From assembly GCF_000621545.1 (NCBI RefSeq), contig NZ_JHYA01000005.1, positions 124,001 to 188,000 of the forward strand: a stretch of DNA of 64,000 nt, written 5' to 3'. The notes beneath the pieces were generated by a model. It searched no databases. It was given only the letters and a program-made list of their open reading frames with translations, and had not been told where the DNA came from. Below, piece after piece: positions 38,855 through 47,898 of this stretch (positions within the stretch are counted from its first letter, which is position 1; every line of letters begins with the position of its first letter). Source of the DNA: Anaerovibrio lipolyticus LB2005. GTDB lineage: Bacteria; Bacillota; Negativicutes; Selenomonadales; Selenomonadaceae. A program made the translations under genes and the position numbers.

Positions 38855-41359
38855 TTACTGGTACATCAGTGCAGCTTCATCATAAACGTCTGTGACAGCA
38901 GATTGTTTAGCCAAATTAAGGGTGAATCGGATAGTTATATCCGTTCCCTTTTCTTGGTCTGATTCAATTTCAATGGTGCCGTTTATAAGCTGTACCAAGT
39001 GCTTTGTAATAGCAATGTTTTGTTCCGGCTTATCAATATTCATTAGCTCCAGCTTCCTATAGTTGGTATACGCATCATCTATAAATTCTTTCGTAATGGA
39101 AGCACCAGTATGCTGGATATGTAACTCATAATCAGCACATGCCATGGAATAGTTGCAGTCACCATTTTGTTCTGTTTTTCGGTAGGCAAGACCGCTTTGG
39201 GTGAGGCTTACCAGTATGTTACCGCCAGCTGGGGTGAAGTCATAGGCCAGGCTTATAAGGTTTAGAAGCATTCGCTGAAGCCGGTTATTATCACAGTACA
39301 CATAATAGTTTTCCACCTGTGAGGTATATATCTGGAAATTTACTCCCTTATCTTCCATTTGAATGCTGAAAATATCCTTGATCTGCTGTAGCTTGAAACG
39401 CAAATCAATGGCCACAGGATTTATTGTGGGTGAATCGGTTTTTATTCGGTCAATCAGCTCCATTTCCCGTGTCAGGTGGATGAAATAATGGCTTACGGAA
39501 TCAATGTGGCGTAATGCCTGCCAGAGACTGTTCAAGCTGTCCTCAGGACACTTGCCATGAATAGCTTTGTACTCCTGACCGACGTTTTTGCACATTTTTA
39601 CATAGCTCATGATGGATTGTATCATAAGGCCAATATCGTGTGTTATGTTGGTTAGGAAGGCGTTACGGGCCAGACTGGTAACCTGCTCATCACGAACCTT
39701 CAAATTAAGTGCATATTCACGGCGATGCATGGTAGTAAATATATCAGCCATAAATATGAGAACCAGAATAATTAGGAAAATTTGAATAATGTTGCTGAGA
39801 TTCCATGCTTCATGGAAGGCCGCATAGCCCTCCTGTTGAATCAAAGGAATATTGGTCACGATTACCTGACGTAGCCAAAGGCTCATGGTAAAGAAATTTA
39901 AAAAAAGCAAAACAGTACACATGGAGAAGGATTTACCAAAGCGTTCCTCCTTATCATATCGGAAAATATACCAATAGTAGATAAGCCCAACAACGCTCCA
40001 TACAGACAGCAGCAGATATGATTCAGTGTTAAGGGAACTGCCCGGCATCAAGTCAGGGAGAACTGGGAAAAAGAAGAAGAAAATGGAAATGACAAAACCG
40101 AAAAATCCCATAATTATACCCATATCATCATGGTGCTCTTTTGCATCACGGTAACGGCATAGGGACATATATGCATAAGCAATAGCACCGCTTATAGTAA
40201 TTGCATCCACTAACCACACTATGGCAGTACGACCTAACAAAGGAATAAATAATGATATGCCCATAATCATAAAAATAGCTTTTCGTGGTGTACCATCATC
40301 AGCGGATTCAGCTATGGCCTTCGGCAGGAGGTTATCCTGGGCCATGATTTGCAGAAGCGAGGAGGAACCACGATAAAGGCCGATAATACTGGTGGTAATG
40401 CCAGCCAAAATAGTCGCTCCCAATATAGCTGTTCCACTGCTGCCTAATAGGTGATTAACACTATAAAATGTTGGCAGGGCTTTTAGTCCGTCCAGTGAGC
40501 CAAGGGCGTTTATATAGTGATTCCATCCGGAGTATTCTGGTGGAATACCTACGACGGTGATTACTATTGGCATACAATAAGCCAGAATAGTGGTGAAAAT
40601 TGACGCTATAAGTACAGGAAACCAATAACGCGGTGAGAAAGCCAGTACATCGTTGCCATGGGAAATAGATTCATAGCCAAAGAACATCCATGGGGTAACC
40701 ATAAATATACTGATAATTTGCCAAAATGGGGTTACGCCAAAAACGGGAGCAAAGGCAGGAAGGAAGCTGCCAGACTGTTGATTCATGGACAAAACTCCAC
40801 AAAACAGAACTGTCATGCCACCAATGAGCAGCAGAGCCATCAAAGTATTGGACAACCGTTTTACCTTTCCACCATAGGCGGAGAATAAACCGAAGATAAT
40901 AATTATCGCCCATGTGGCAATTATTTCACCACAATATACTTCAAAGCCGGCTACCCGATAAAGATAGCCCCATTGCAGCACATCCCCCAGTACATAACGA
41001 ATGAATAGGACAACGGCTGTGGAATTGGCCCATAGAATGGCCAGATAGGTGATTATAATTGCCCAAGCCACCAAAAAGGCGTGGTCATATCCCATTAGTC
41101 GCCTTGCATAGGCGAAAAAACCTCCATCATCCCCATAACGCCGTGCCAAGGCACAGAAATTTGCTGTGATAATAAGCATAGCCAGTCCCCCAAGGACAAT
41201 GGCTACGATGCTGCCAACGGGGCCTGCATGTGGCAAAAACAGATTGCCTGGCATCATAAAGGCTCCCCAGCCTACGGCACAGCCGAAGGACAGTCCCCAC
41301 ATGTTCAGGGCTGCCAACAGGCTCACTTTATTGGTTTCCTTTGGCGTATTCATAAACAT
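38855..41359 (-). CDS. Amino-acid permease fused to a degenerate histidine kinase (copy 1)
   Basis: 834 aa. Residues about 12-500 form an APC-superfamily amino-acid transporter: 'GLSFGCAVGWGAFMMPG' (22-38) is the first-helix motif, and 'TPWMFFGYESISHG' follows in the middle. About 12 helices plus one more at 522-542 lead to a kinase-like C-terminus. The H box is 'FLTNITHDIGLM' (His574). The ATP domain is damaged: in the N box 'LLNLISLAYDFTP' the Mg-binding Asn is Leu704, and the DxGxG box reads 'IQHTGASI' with His750 for Asp. Autokinase activity is unlikely. It is last in a minus-strand operon behind a CheB-like gene and its paralogue (18-base gap). The architecture suggests a permease-type receptor; transport may or may not be retained. 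Confidence 0.85.
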   Translation of the reverse strand: MFMNTPKETNKVSLLAALNMWGLSFGCAVGWGAFMMPGNLFLPHAGPVGSIVAIVLGGLAMLIITANFCALARRYGDDGGFFAYARRLMGYDHAFLVAWAIIITYLAILWANSTAVVLFIRYVLGDVLQWGYLYRVAGFEVYCGEIIATWAIIIIFGLFSAYGGKVKRLSNTLMALLLIGGMTVLFCGVLSMNQQSGSFLPAFAPVFGVTPFWQIISIFMVTPWMFFGYESISHGNDVLAFSPRYWFPVLIASIFTTILAYCMPIVITVVGIPPEYSGWNHYINALGSLDGLKALPTFYSVNHLLGSSGTAILGATILAGITTSIIGLYRGSSSLLQIMAQDNLLPKAIAESADDGTPRKAIFMIMGISLFIPLLGRTAIVWLVDAITISGAIAYAYMSLCRYRDAKEHHDDMGIIMGFFGFVISIFFFFFPVLPDLMPGSSLNTESYLLLSVWSVVGLIYYWYIFRYDKEERFGKSFSMCTVLLFLNFFTMSLWLRQVIVTNIPLIQQEGYAAFHEAWNLSNIIQIFLIILVLIFMADIFTTMHRREYALNLKVRDEQVTSLARNAFLTNITHDIGLMIQSIMSYVKMCKNVGQEYKAIHGKCPEDSLNSLWQALRHIDSVSHYFIHLTREMELIDRIKTDSPTINPVAIDLRFKLQQIKDIFSIQMEDKGVNFQIYTSQVENYYVYCDNNRLQRMLLNLISLAYDFTPAGGNILVSLTQSGLAYRKTEQNGDCNYSMACADYELHIQHTGASITKEFIDDAYTNYRKLELMNIDKPEQNIAITKHLVQLINGTIEIESDQEKGTDITIRFTLNLAKQSAVTDVYDEAALMYQ

Positions 41360-41377
41360 GTCTCCTTTTGAAAGATG

Positions 41378-43912
41378 CTAACAGGTGCTCTTTTGGGGTT
41401 GCCCCATAGCAATTACAAAATTTTCTTCAGTATCAATAGGAAGATTTAGCTTAATGATAATCTCTTTTCCCTTGTGTTCCGGTGTGGTAACAATATCAAT
41501 GGAGCCCTGCATGAGACGAACGATACCCTGAACAATGTACAGTCCACCGGTATCTATTACATCAGCCCTGTATTCCTCAGTCAGACTTTGCTGTAAAACC
41601 GGCGGTATATGGCTATTGCTATCCTGAACATGGAATTCATAATTACCACAAAGCAACTCGTTATCACCAAATTGTACAGTGCTAGTGCCTGTTTCAAGTA
41701 GGGTAAGCACAACACCGCCACCAGGTTTTGTATATTCGTTTGCATTGTTGAGCAAATTTATCAACATACGTTCCAGTCGTTGTTCATCACTAAGAACGAT
41801 AGGGTGGGTAATAGACATAGGGTAGGCATCAAAGAAGATTCCGCTATCCTGCATTTGCAGCGCAAACAGATCCTTGAGGTTGTTTAACAGACCCATAAGG
41901 TCCACTGTATTAAAGATAGGCTGGAATTTGTTCATTTCAATACCGCTAAAGCTTATATCAGGGCCAGTGACCCTTCTGTTGGTGGCATCGACAAAATTAT
42001 TCTTATCTAGCATATTATCGATAAGTGAAAGAAGCCGTTGGCTGTGGTTATCAATTTTACTTAAACCATTCATCAACCTGTCAGGAATACGACGTGGACA
42101 ATCATCTTCATTGCAGACACTGCAAATGGTGCAGGTTTCCAAGGCCAGATGTAATGAAGACTGGGCCGTTTCCATAGGTATGCGGATATCGTGGGACAGG
42201 TTGGAGATAAAGATATTTTTACTCTGATTGATATTATTTTGATTTTGACTGATTTTGTTAAGCTTCTGTTCACGGCGTTTAAGTGTTATGAAAATGTCAG
42301 CCATAAGCAGAAGTATCAGCATGATCATGGCCATCTGCACGAAGCATTCGTTTGCAAAATCCGAGTAGGAGAAGGCATTTGCATCCAGCCGCAATTCCTT
42401 AATCCGTTCCTCAACGCTTTGGCGTATCCATATACTTGAGGAGAAGAAATTAAGGAAAAGAAGGATAATACACATGGATGTGCTTTGACCAAAACGATGC
42501 TGCGTATCGTTCTTAAAAACGTACCAGAACATAATAAAGCCAAGGAGGCTCCAGCAGGACAGCATAAGATATGATTCTGTATCAAGGGAGCCGGCCAAAA
42601 GCATACCAGGTATTATCGGGAAGAAAAAGAATAATACAGAAATGATGACACCGATACCGCCAAGCCATTTACCGGATGTATCATGTTCCTTTTTTGCAAC
42701 GATATAGGAACAAAGGGAGGCATAACCATACGCCAGTGAGCCAACTACTGTGATGACATCACAGAGCCAGACAACAGACACACGCCCAAGGAACGGAATT
42801 AGGAGTGATACCAGCATAACAAATATAATGGAGTTGCGTGGAGTACCATCCTCATTTGTCTGACTGAACCACTGGGGCAAAATCTGATATTGGCTCATGT
42901 ATTGGAGAATCATTCCTGTAATACGGAACAACCCCAATAAACTTGTGGATATGGCAGATATAATTGAAAGAACAAGTATAATAAGTCCCTCCTGGCCAAA
43001 GGTGGAGTATACACTGTTAAAAACCGGCAGGGCCTTTATGCCTTCCAAGGTGTTCTTTTGAGCAATATATGTGGTCCAGTAGGAGAATTCCGGTGGAATG
43101 GCCATAACAGCCATGGCAGCCAATGCTACATATATAATTCCCCCCGCTAAGACTGCCGCTATCATGATGAACAGCAATTTTCTGTTAGAAAAGCCAGTAT
43201 GCTCATCGGTATGGGTAATGGCCTCAAAGCCAAAAAACATCCAAGGGGCCAACATCATCATGCTAAATACCTGCATAAATGGTGAAGACTTAAATTGGAA
43301 GTGAGGGTAGAGTACCCCTGAAGGTGTGTTTGTGTATAGGGCGAAAAACAGCATGACAACGGTTCCAAAGAACAGTATGGCAAAAAAGGTGTTTAGGTGC
43401 TTGCGAAGCGGGCCACCATAGCATGAAAATGTACCATATATACAAAATATTCCCCATGTAAAAAGAATTTCACCAAGATTAATGTCAAATCCGGCTATGG
43501 TATACAAATAGCCCCAGGCCAATACATCACCAAAGAGAAAGCGAATCAAAAGGACAGACGCTGTAGCATTTGCCCACATGATAGATAAATAGGCGATAAT
43601 CAAAATCCAAGCGGTTAAAAAAGCATGGTCATGGCCAAGAATATTTCTGGTATAAGCAATGATACCGCCGTTGTCCTTATACTTGTCAGCCAGGCGACAA
43701 ATATTGGCGGCAATTATAAGCAACAATATTGTTGAGAATATCATAGATAGGACAGTGCCCAAAGGACCTGCCGTCGGAATAAACAGATTAGCCGGAACCA
43801 TAAAAGCACCCCAGCCTACGGCACAGCCCAGAGAAAGCCCCCATATAGCCAAGGGGGACAGGCGTTTTTTGCCATGGCCACCAGGATTTTTATATGCAAG
43901 CATGTTATCCAT
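41378..43912 (-). CDS. Amino-acid permease fused to a histidine kinase-like domain (copy 2)
   Basis: 844 aa, clearly paralogous to the next gene along its whole length; both H boxes fall at residue 574. The permease part has 'GLSLGCAVGWGAFMVPANLF' and 'APWMFFGFEAITH'. The H box is 'FISNLSHDIRIPM' (His574) and the N box 'LINLLNNANEYTKPGGG' is intact. The DxGxG box is 'VQDSNSHI', with both glycines lost, so ATP binding is doubtful. Between H box and ATPase there is a Cys cluster unique to this copy: Cys594, 597, 600 and 605 ('CTICSVCNEDDC'), able to bind a metal or FeS. It sits 12 bases after the CheB-like gene. The fusion resembles CbrA in concept (transporter plus kinase), but with an APC rather than an SSS transporter. 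Confidence 0.85.
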   Translation of the reverse strand: MDNMLAYKNPGGHGKKRLSPLAIWGLSLGCAVGWGAFMVPANLFIPTAGPLGTVLSMIFSTILLLIIAANICRLADKYKDNGGIIAYTRNILGHDHAFLTAWILIIAYLSIMWANATASVLLIRFLFGDVLAWGYLYTIAGFDINLGEILFTWGIFCIYGTFSCYGGPLRKHLNTFFAILFFGTVVMLFFALYTNTPSGVLYPHFQFKSSPFMQVFSMMMLAPWMFFGFEAITHTDEHTGFSNRKLLFIMIAAVLAGGIIYVALAAMAVMAIPPEFSYWTTYIAQKNTLEGIKALPVFNSVYSTFGQEGLIILVLSIISAISTSLLGLFRITGMILQYMSQYQILPQWFSQTNEDGTPRNSIIFVMLVSLLIPFLGRVSVVWLCDVITVVGSLAYGYASLCSYIVAKKEHDTSGKWLGGIGVIISVLFFFFPIIPGMLLAGSLDTESYLMLSCWSLLGFIMFWYVFKNDTQHRFGQSTSMCIILLFLNFFSSSIWIRQSVEERIKELRLDANAFSYSDFANECFVQMAMIMLILLLMADIFITLKRREQKLNKISQNQNNINQSKNIFISNLSHDIRIPMETAQSSLHLALETCTICSVCNEDDCPRRIPDRLMNGLSKIDNHSQRLLSLIDNMLDKNNFVDATNRRVTGPDISFSGIEMNKFQPIFNTVDLMGLLNNLKDLFALQMQDSGIFFDAYPMSITHPIVLSDEQRLERMLINLLNNANEYTKPGGGVVLTLLETGTSTVQFGDNELLCGNYEFHVQDSNSHIPPVLQQSLTEEYRADVIDTGGLYIVQGIVRLMQGSIDIVTTPEHKGKEIIIKLNLPIDTEENFVIAMGQPQKSTC

Positions 43913-43924
43913 AATAAGGCTCCT

Positions 43925-44980
43925 TTATTTGGCAATTTGTTGTATTGCATCCGCAATGCCGAGAAGTGGCAGCTGCTGTTGTACAGCACCAATATCGAAG
44001 GCTACCTTTGGCATGACGTACACTGATGATGTTGTAGCATCTTGACCAATGGTAGTAGCTCCGTTATTTCGCATCTTTAACAGACCCGCTGCACCATCCT
44101 TGCCAATTCCAGTTAAAATAACTCCCAGAGCATTTTTCCCCGCAGCATCAGCTACGCTGTCAAAAAGAATATCTATAGCAGGACACACAGTGTGCAGAGG
44201 AGGTCCAATCTTACATTGAATGATAAAGCTGCTTCCATGACGATGGACTGACATGTGCTTTCCGCCTGGTGCAATATAAACATGATCAGGCCGCACAACA
44301 TCACCGTCGGCAGCTTCCTTTATAGTTAGTGCACAAGTGCTGTTAAGCCGTTCTGCGAATAGCCGAGAAAACATAGGCGGTATGTGTTGTACAATAACTA
44401 TGCCAGGCAATGGCGGCTTTAAAGCCGGCAGAATGACTGAAAGTGCTTCGGTTCCTCCCGTTGATGCACCCATGGCAATAAGCTCAATGGTCCCCTTAGT
44501 GGCTGTGATGTCAGCAGCATGCCCGGTGGCGGGAATGGCAGGCTGTGGTGAAGTAGATACTTCAGATTGCTGTTTATCAGGACTTGATATCGAATCACCA
44601 TTTTGCAGAGCGTTCACTATTCCCTCATAAAACGGCTGCATAAGCTCCCCGGCCAACGGCTTTTTGATGTATGCAGACGCACCTAAGTATTTTGCAGTGC
44701 TTGCCACGTTGTTTGATATGCCATACACAATAATTGGAACACCTGGATATTGCTTTACCAGCAAAGGAAGAAACTTTTCTTGATTTACCAGCATTGCCCC
44801 CAATGCCAGATTCATTACAATATCCGTCGGCTTAAATTCTGTCAGCTTTTTTTGCGCTTCCTCAGGATTGGCGGCATTATCGACCACACTGCCAGATGGC
44901 AGACGGTGATTCAGCTCCTGGACCAAGGCGTTCTGAAAGGTTATGGAATTGTCGATGACAAAAACTCGCAGATTGCCCAT
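43925..44980 (-). CDS. CheB-like methylesterase with a pseudo-receiver domain
   Basis: 351 aa from the ATG at 44980. An upstream in-frame ATG at 44998 is rejected because 'aaggag' lies between the two. The N-terminal receiver (1-120) keeps 'VFVIDNS' and Lys106/107 but has Asn57 ('DIVMNLAL') where the phospho-acceptor Asp belongs. A linker (125-162) leads to the CheB domain, with the catalytic triad in place: Ser173 in 'GASTGGTEAL', His199 in 'VQHIPPMFS' and Asp295 in 'GIGKDGAAG'. The enzyme should demethylate or deamidate glutamyl residues of a receptor, but not under phosphorylation control. No CheR or chemoreceptor gene is near. First gene of an operon with two APC-kinase fusions, so its substrate may be one of those. 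Confidence 0.85.
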   Translation of the reverse strand: MGNLRVFVIDNSITFQNALVQELNHRLPSGSVVDNAANPEEAQKKLTEFKPTDIVMNLALGAMLVNQEKFLPLLVKQYPGVPIIVYGISNNVASTAKYLGASAYIKKPLAGELMQPFYEGIVNALQNGDSISSPDKQQSEVSTSPQPAIPATGHAADITATKGTIELIAMGASTGGTEALSVILPALKPPLPGIVIVQHIPPMFSRLFAERLNSTCALTIKEAADGDVVRPDHVYIAPGGKHMSVHRHGSSFIIQCKIGPPLHTVCPAIDILFDSVADAAGKNALGVILTGIGKDGAAGLLKMRNNGATTIGQDATTSSVYVMPKVAFDIGAVQQQLPLLGIADAIQQIAK

Positions 44981-45119
44981 ATTGTTCTCCTTAAACATAA
45001 ATTGCTCTAAACAAATACTTCAATGTCAATGGCGAAAATCCTTTTTTTATTGGTACATTTTATGATTTCTTAACTTAGAACTTCCACGTGTTGTCAATAG
45101 GTTTCTATATAAAAAGTAA

Positions 45120-45148
45120 TTGACAATGGAAAGCGTCTATAATAATAT
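45120..45148 (+). promoter_or_regulatory. Promoter of typA
   Basis: TTGACA (45120-45125), 17-base spacer, TAATAT (45143-45148). It lies in the divergent region between the CheB-like operon and typA. A small GGAG/CTCC hairpin with a T-run at about 45183-45205 follows in the leader; its role is unclear. Confidence 0.75.
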
Positions 45149-45230
45149 TAGTATGCTGAAATTTAAGATGAAGTTATTGTGAGGGGAGCGTTGGACTCCT
45201 TTTTCTATGTATGGGAGGAATTTTAATACT

Positions 45231-47054
45231 ATGAGTAAGAATGAAAATTTGAGAAATATCGCGATTATTGCTCACGTTGACCATGGTAAGACTACATTGG
45301 TAGATGCAATGCTGCAGCAGAGCCATATTTTCCGTGAAAATGAGCAGGTTGCAGAGCGCGTAATGGACTCCGGCGATCTGGAGCGCGAGCGTGGTATTAC
45401 TATTCTTTCCAAGAATACAGCAGTTATGTATGAGGGTACCAAGATTAATATCGTCGATACCCCGGGCCATGCTGACTTTGGCGGTGAGGTACAGCGCGTA
45501 CTGAACATGGTTGATGGTGTAGTTCTTCTGGTAGATGCCTTTGAGGGCCCAATGCCACAGACTAAGTACGTTCTTCGCAAGGCTTTGGAGCAGGGTCTTA
45601 AGCCTATCGTTGTTATCAACAAGATTGACCGTCCGGACCAGCGCGTGGATGAGGTTTATGATGAGGTTCTGGAGCTGTTCATGGAGCTGGATGCTGATGA
45701 TGATCAGCTGGATTTCCCTTGCATTTATGCCACTGCCCGTGATGGTATTGCCAAGTACAGCATGGAGGATGACAACGACAATCTGACTCCTCTCATGGAG
45801 ACCATTGTTAAGGAAATTCCTTGCCCACAGGGGGATGCAGATGGTCCTCTCCAGATGATGGTTACTACTCTGGAGTCTGATGAATATGTTGGTAAGCTGG
45901 CTGTAGGCCGTATTATTCGCGGCAGCGTAAAGCCAAACCAGTCTGTAGTTTTGCTTAATGGTGATTCCCAGACCAAAGCTAAGATTGGTAAGGTGTATAC
46001 ATATCAGGGCCTGAACCGTGTAGAGGTTGAAGAGGCTAAAATGGGTGAAATCGTTTGCCTCACCGGCCTTGGCAATGTAAGCATTGGATATACAGTAGCA
46101 GATGCCGAAAATCCTGAGGCATTGCCTACTATTAATATTGACGAGCCAACCCTGTCCATGACCTTTGGTGTAAATACCAGCCCATTTGCAGGCCGTGAGG
46201 GTCAGTTCGTTACTTCCCGTCATCTCCGTGACCGTCTTTACAAGGAAGTGGAGACCAATGTTTCCCTTCGCGTTGAGGAAACTGATTCCGCTGATGTATT
46301 TAAGGTTAGTGGTCGTGGTGAGCTCCATCTTTCCATTCTCATTGAAACCATGCGCCGCGAGGGCTATGAGCTTCAGGTTGGTAAGCCAGAGGTAGTATAT
46401 AAGGAAATTAATGGCCAGAAGTGTGAGCCAATGGAGAATCTCACCGTTGAGGTTCCTCAGGAGTATATGGGTACTGTTATGGAGTCCCTTGGAACCCGCA
46501 AGGCAGAGCTGGCTAACATGACTGAGGTTTCCGGCTATATGCGTATGGAGTTCCTTATTCCTGCCCGTGGTCTTATCGGCTTCCGCAGTGAGCTTCTGAC
46601 CAACACCAAGGGTAATGGCATCATGAACCATGTATTCTCCGGATATGTACCATATAAGGGGGATATTCCAGGCCGCACCCGTGGCTCCTTGGTAGCCTTT
46701 GAGCAGGGCGAGACCACCGGCTATGGTATCTTTAACCTTCAGGATCGTGGTACCATGTTCATTTCCCCTGGCCAGGCGGTATATGAGGGCATGATCGTTG
46801 GTGAGAACTCCCGTGATATCGATATGGATATTAATCCATGTAAGGCAAAGCATGTTTCCAACATGCGTACTTCTGCATCTGATGAAGCTATCAGACTGAC
46901 TCCACCTCGTATTTTGAGCTTGGAGCAGGCTCTTGAGTACATTAACGATGACGAGCTGGTGGAGGTAACTCCTGACAGTATCCGTCTTCGCAAGACCATT
47001 CTTGACAAGGTTGTTCGTGGTAGAGCAAGCAAGAACGCTCGTAAAGAAAGCTAA
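45231..47054 (+). CDS. typA: Ribosome-associated GTPase TypA/BipA
   Basis: 607 aa, the usual length. Translational GTPase with G1 '[10 protein letters not shown]', 'ERERGITI', G3 '[12 protein letters not shown]' and G4 'NKIDRPDQR', then EF-G-like domains III and V and the BipA-specific C-terminal domain. It aids ribosome assembly and stress translation. A frame extends to 45207, but 'gggagg' at 45213-45218 supports ATG 45231, which also gives the standard '[19 protein letters not shown]' start. Codon use is that of a highly expressed gene. No clear terminator with a T-tract follows. Confidence 0.96.
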   Translation: MSKNENLRNIAIIAHVDHGKTTLVDAMLQQSHIFRENEQVAERVMDSGDLERERGITILSKNTAVMYEGTKINIVDTPGHADFGGEVQRVLNMVDGVVLLVDAFEGPMPQTKYVLRKALEQGLKPIVVINKIDRPDQRVDEVYDEVLELFMELDADDDQLDFPCIYATARDGIAKYSMEDDNDNLTPLMETIVKEIPCPQGDADGPLQMMVTTLESDEYVGKLAVGRIIRGSVKPNQSVVLLNGDSQTKAKIGKVYTYQGLNRVEVEEAKMGEIVCLTGLGNVSIGYTVADAENPEALPTINIDEPTLSMTFGVNTSPFAGREGQFVTSRHLRDRLYKEVETNVSLRVEETDSADVFKVSGRGELHLSILIETMRREGYELQVGKPEVVYKEINGQKCEPMENLTVEVPQEYMGTVMESLGTRKAELANMTEVSGYMRMEFLIPARGLIGFRSELLTNTKGNGIMNHVFSGYVPYKGDIPGRTRGSLVAFEQGETTGYGIFNLQDRGTMFISPGQAVYEGMIVGENSRDIDMDINPCKAKHVSNMRTSASDEAIRLTPPRILSLEQALEYINDDELVEVTPDSIRLRKTILDKVVRGRASKNARKES

Positions 47055-47120
47055 TAATAGCTTTTGCAGGAACCTTCGTCATAGGTCTAAAGACTCATTT
47101 TTGGAAAAAATAAAAAAATT

Positions 47121-47184
47121 CGCAAAAACAGCAGGACAAAACCTGCTGTTAGCGAATATAATAGAAAGTAACCCAACTTGGGTT
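47121..47184. other. Structured spacer between typA and sepF: hairpin plus palindrome
   Basis: The nine-pair stem aacagcagg (47127-47135) with cctgctgtt (47142-47150) is framed by outer ttcgc/gcgaa that can extend the pairing. No T-tract follows. Next come a TATAAT hexamer (47157-47162) and a 15-base palindrome aacccaacttgggtt (47170-47184). Either a poor terminator for typA or, more likely, a promoter-proximal control element for sepF. I cannot decide which from sequence. Confidence 0.55.
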
Positions 47185-47268
47185 TATGATTAAGAACTTA
47201 TTTTTTAAATTTATTCCATTCTTTTTATTTTAATGATTCTGGACTTATATTAATGGAGGGCGGACGTT

Positions 47269-47733
47269 GTGAGTATTCTAAAAAAACTGGAAGACTTCTT
47301 CGCACCGGTTGAGGTTGAAGATGAACTGTTTGTTGATGAGGAAGAGGTAGTTGAGGAACAGGTTGAGCGTAAGGTTGTAGGGGGTAGCACTGCTGCAAGT
47401 GCTGTTAAGCCAGCTCCAGCACCTGTAAAGAGACCTAATCTTACCTTACACACCAATAACAGCCATCGTGCTGCTGAAATGAAGATTAAGATTTTCATGC
47501 CACAGCGCTTTGATGATGTTCGTGAGGTTGCTGATGCTTTGAAGGCTAAGAATTCAGCTATCGTTAATTACGAGCGTGTGGAGCTTCCAGAGCAGCAGCG
47601 TATTTGTGATTTCCTGAATGGTGTTTGCTATGTTCAGGATGGTTTCGTTCATCGTATTTCCAATACCATGGTTCTTTATGCACCAAATGGTGTTGAAATT
47701 AACGAGATGAAGTCTGTAGCTGCTACATTGTAA
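47269..47733 (+). CDS. sepF: Cell-division protein SepF
   Basis: 154 aa with GTG start behind 'ggaggg'. The N-terminal amphipathic helix 'SILKKLEDFFAP' is the membrane anchor. An acidic, Val/Ala/Pro-rich linker (17-60) follows. The SepF core (about 68-150) contains 'IFMPQRFDDVREVADALK', 'AIVNYERVE' and 'RICDFLNGVCYVQDG'. SepF ties FtsZ filaments to the membrane in Firmicutes and relatives. Here it stands alone, away from the ylm cluster where it is often found, between typA and greA, with its own terminator. Confidence 0.95.
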   Translation: MSILKKLEDFFAPVEVEDELFVDEEEVVEEQVERKVVGGSTAASAVKPAPAPVKRPNLTLHTNNSHRAAEMKIKIFMPQRFDDVREVADALKAKNSAIVNYERVELPEQQRICDFLNGVCYVQDGFVHRISNTMVLYAPNGVEINEMKSVAATL

Positions 47734-47750
47734 TATTTGGTATTTTTTGA

Positions 47751-47778
47751 GGCTGTTGCGCTAGTAACAGTCTCTTTT
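47751..47778 (+). terminator. Terminator after sepF
   Basis: ggctgtt (47751-47757) pairs with aacagtc (47766-47772) with one G-U, followed by TCTTTT. Moderate strength. Confidence 0.7.
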
Positions 47779-47793
47779 AGCTTGCTGCTGTGA

Positions 47794-47822
47794 TTGACAA
47801 AGAGCAGGTTTTTACTTATAAT
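47794..47822 (+). promoter_or_regulatory. Promoter of greA-lysS
   Basis: Consensus TTGACA (47794-47799), 17-base spacer, TATAAT (47817-47822): the strongest promoter match in the window. Confidence 0.88.
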
Positions 47823-47847
47823 ATTCTAGTAAATTTTGTATTTTATG

Positions 47848-47869
47848 TGAGTGCCCCATGCGGCACTCA
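47848..47869 (+). other. Leader hairpin upstream of greA
   Basis: tgagtgcc (47848-47855) pairs with ggcactca (47862-47869), loop ccatgc, about 25 bases downstream of the -10 box. It lies in the 5' untranslated RNA and is followed by only a weak T-run, so it could stabilise the message or act as a weak attenuator. Confidence 0.55.
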
Positions 47870-47898
47870 TTATTTATTGAGTAAAGGAGTTTTTAGTA

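Noticed and set aside
45183..45205. Hairpin with T-run in the typA leader as an attenuator
   Set aside because: Only four Watson-Crick pairs plus G-U; too weak to call.
45174..46853. 559-codon minus-strand frame opposite typA
   Set aside because: Shadow frame produced by biased codon use in typA; no motif and no start signal.
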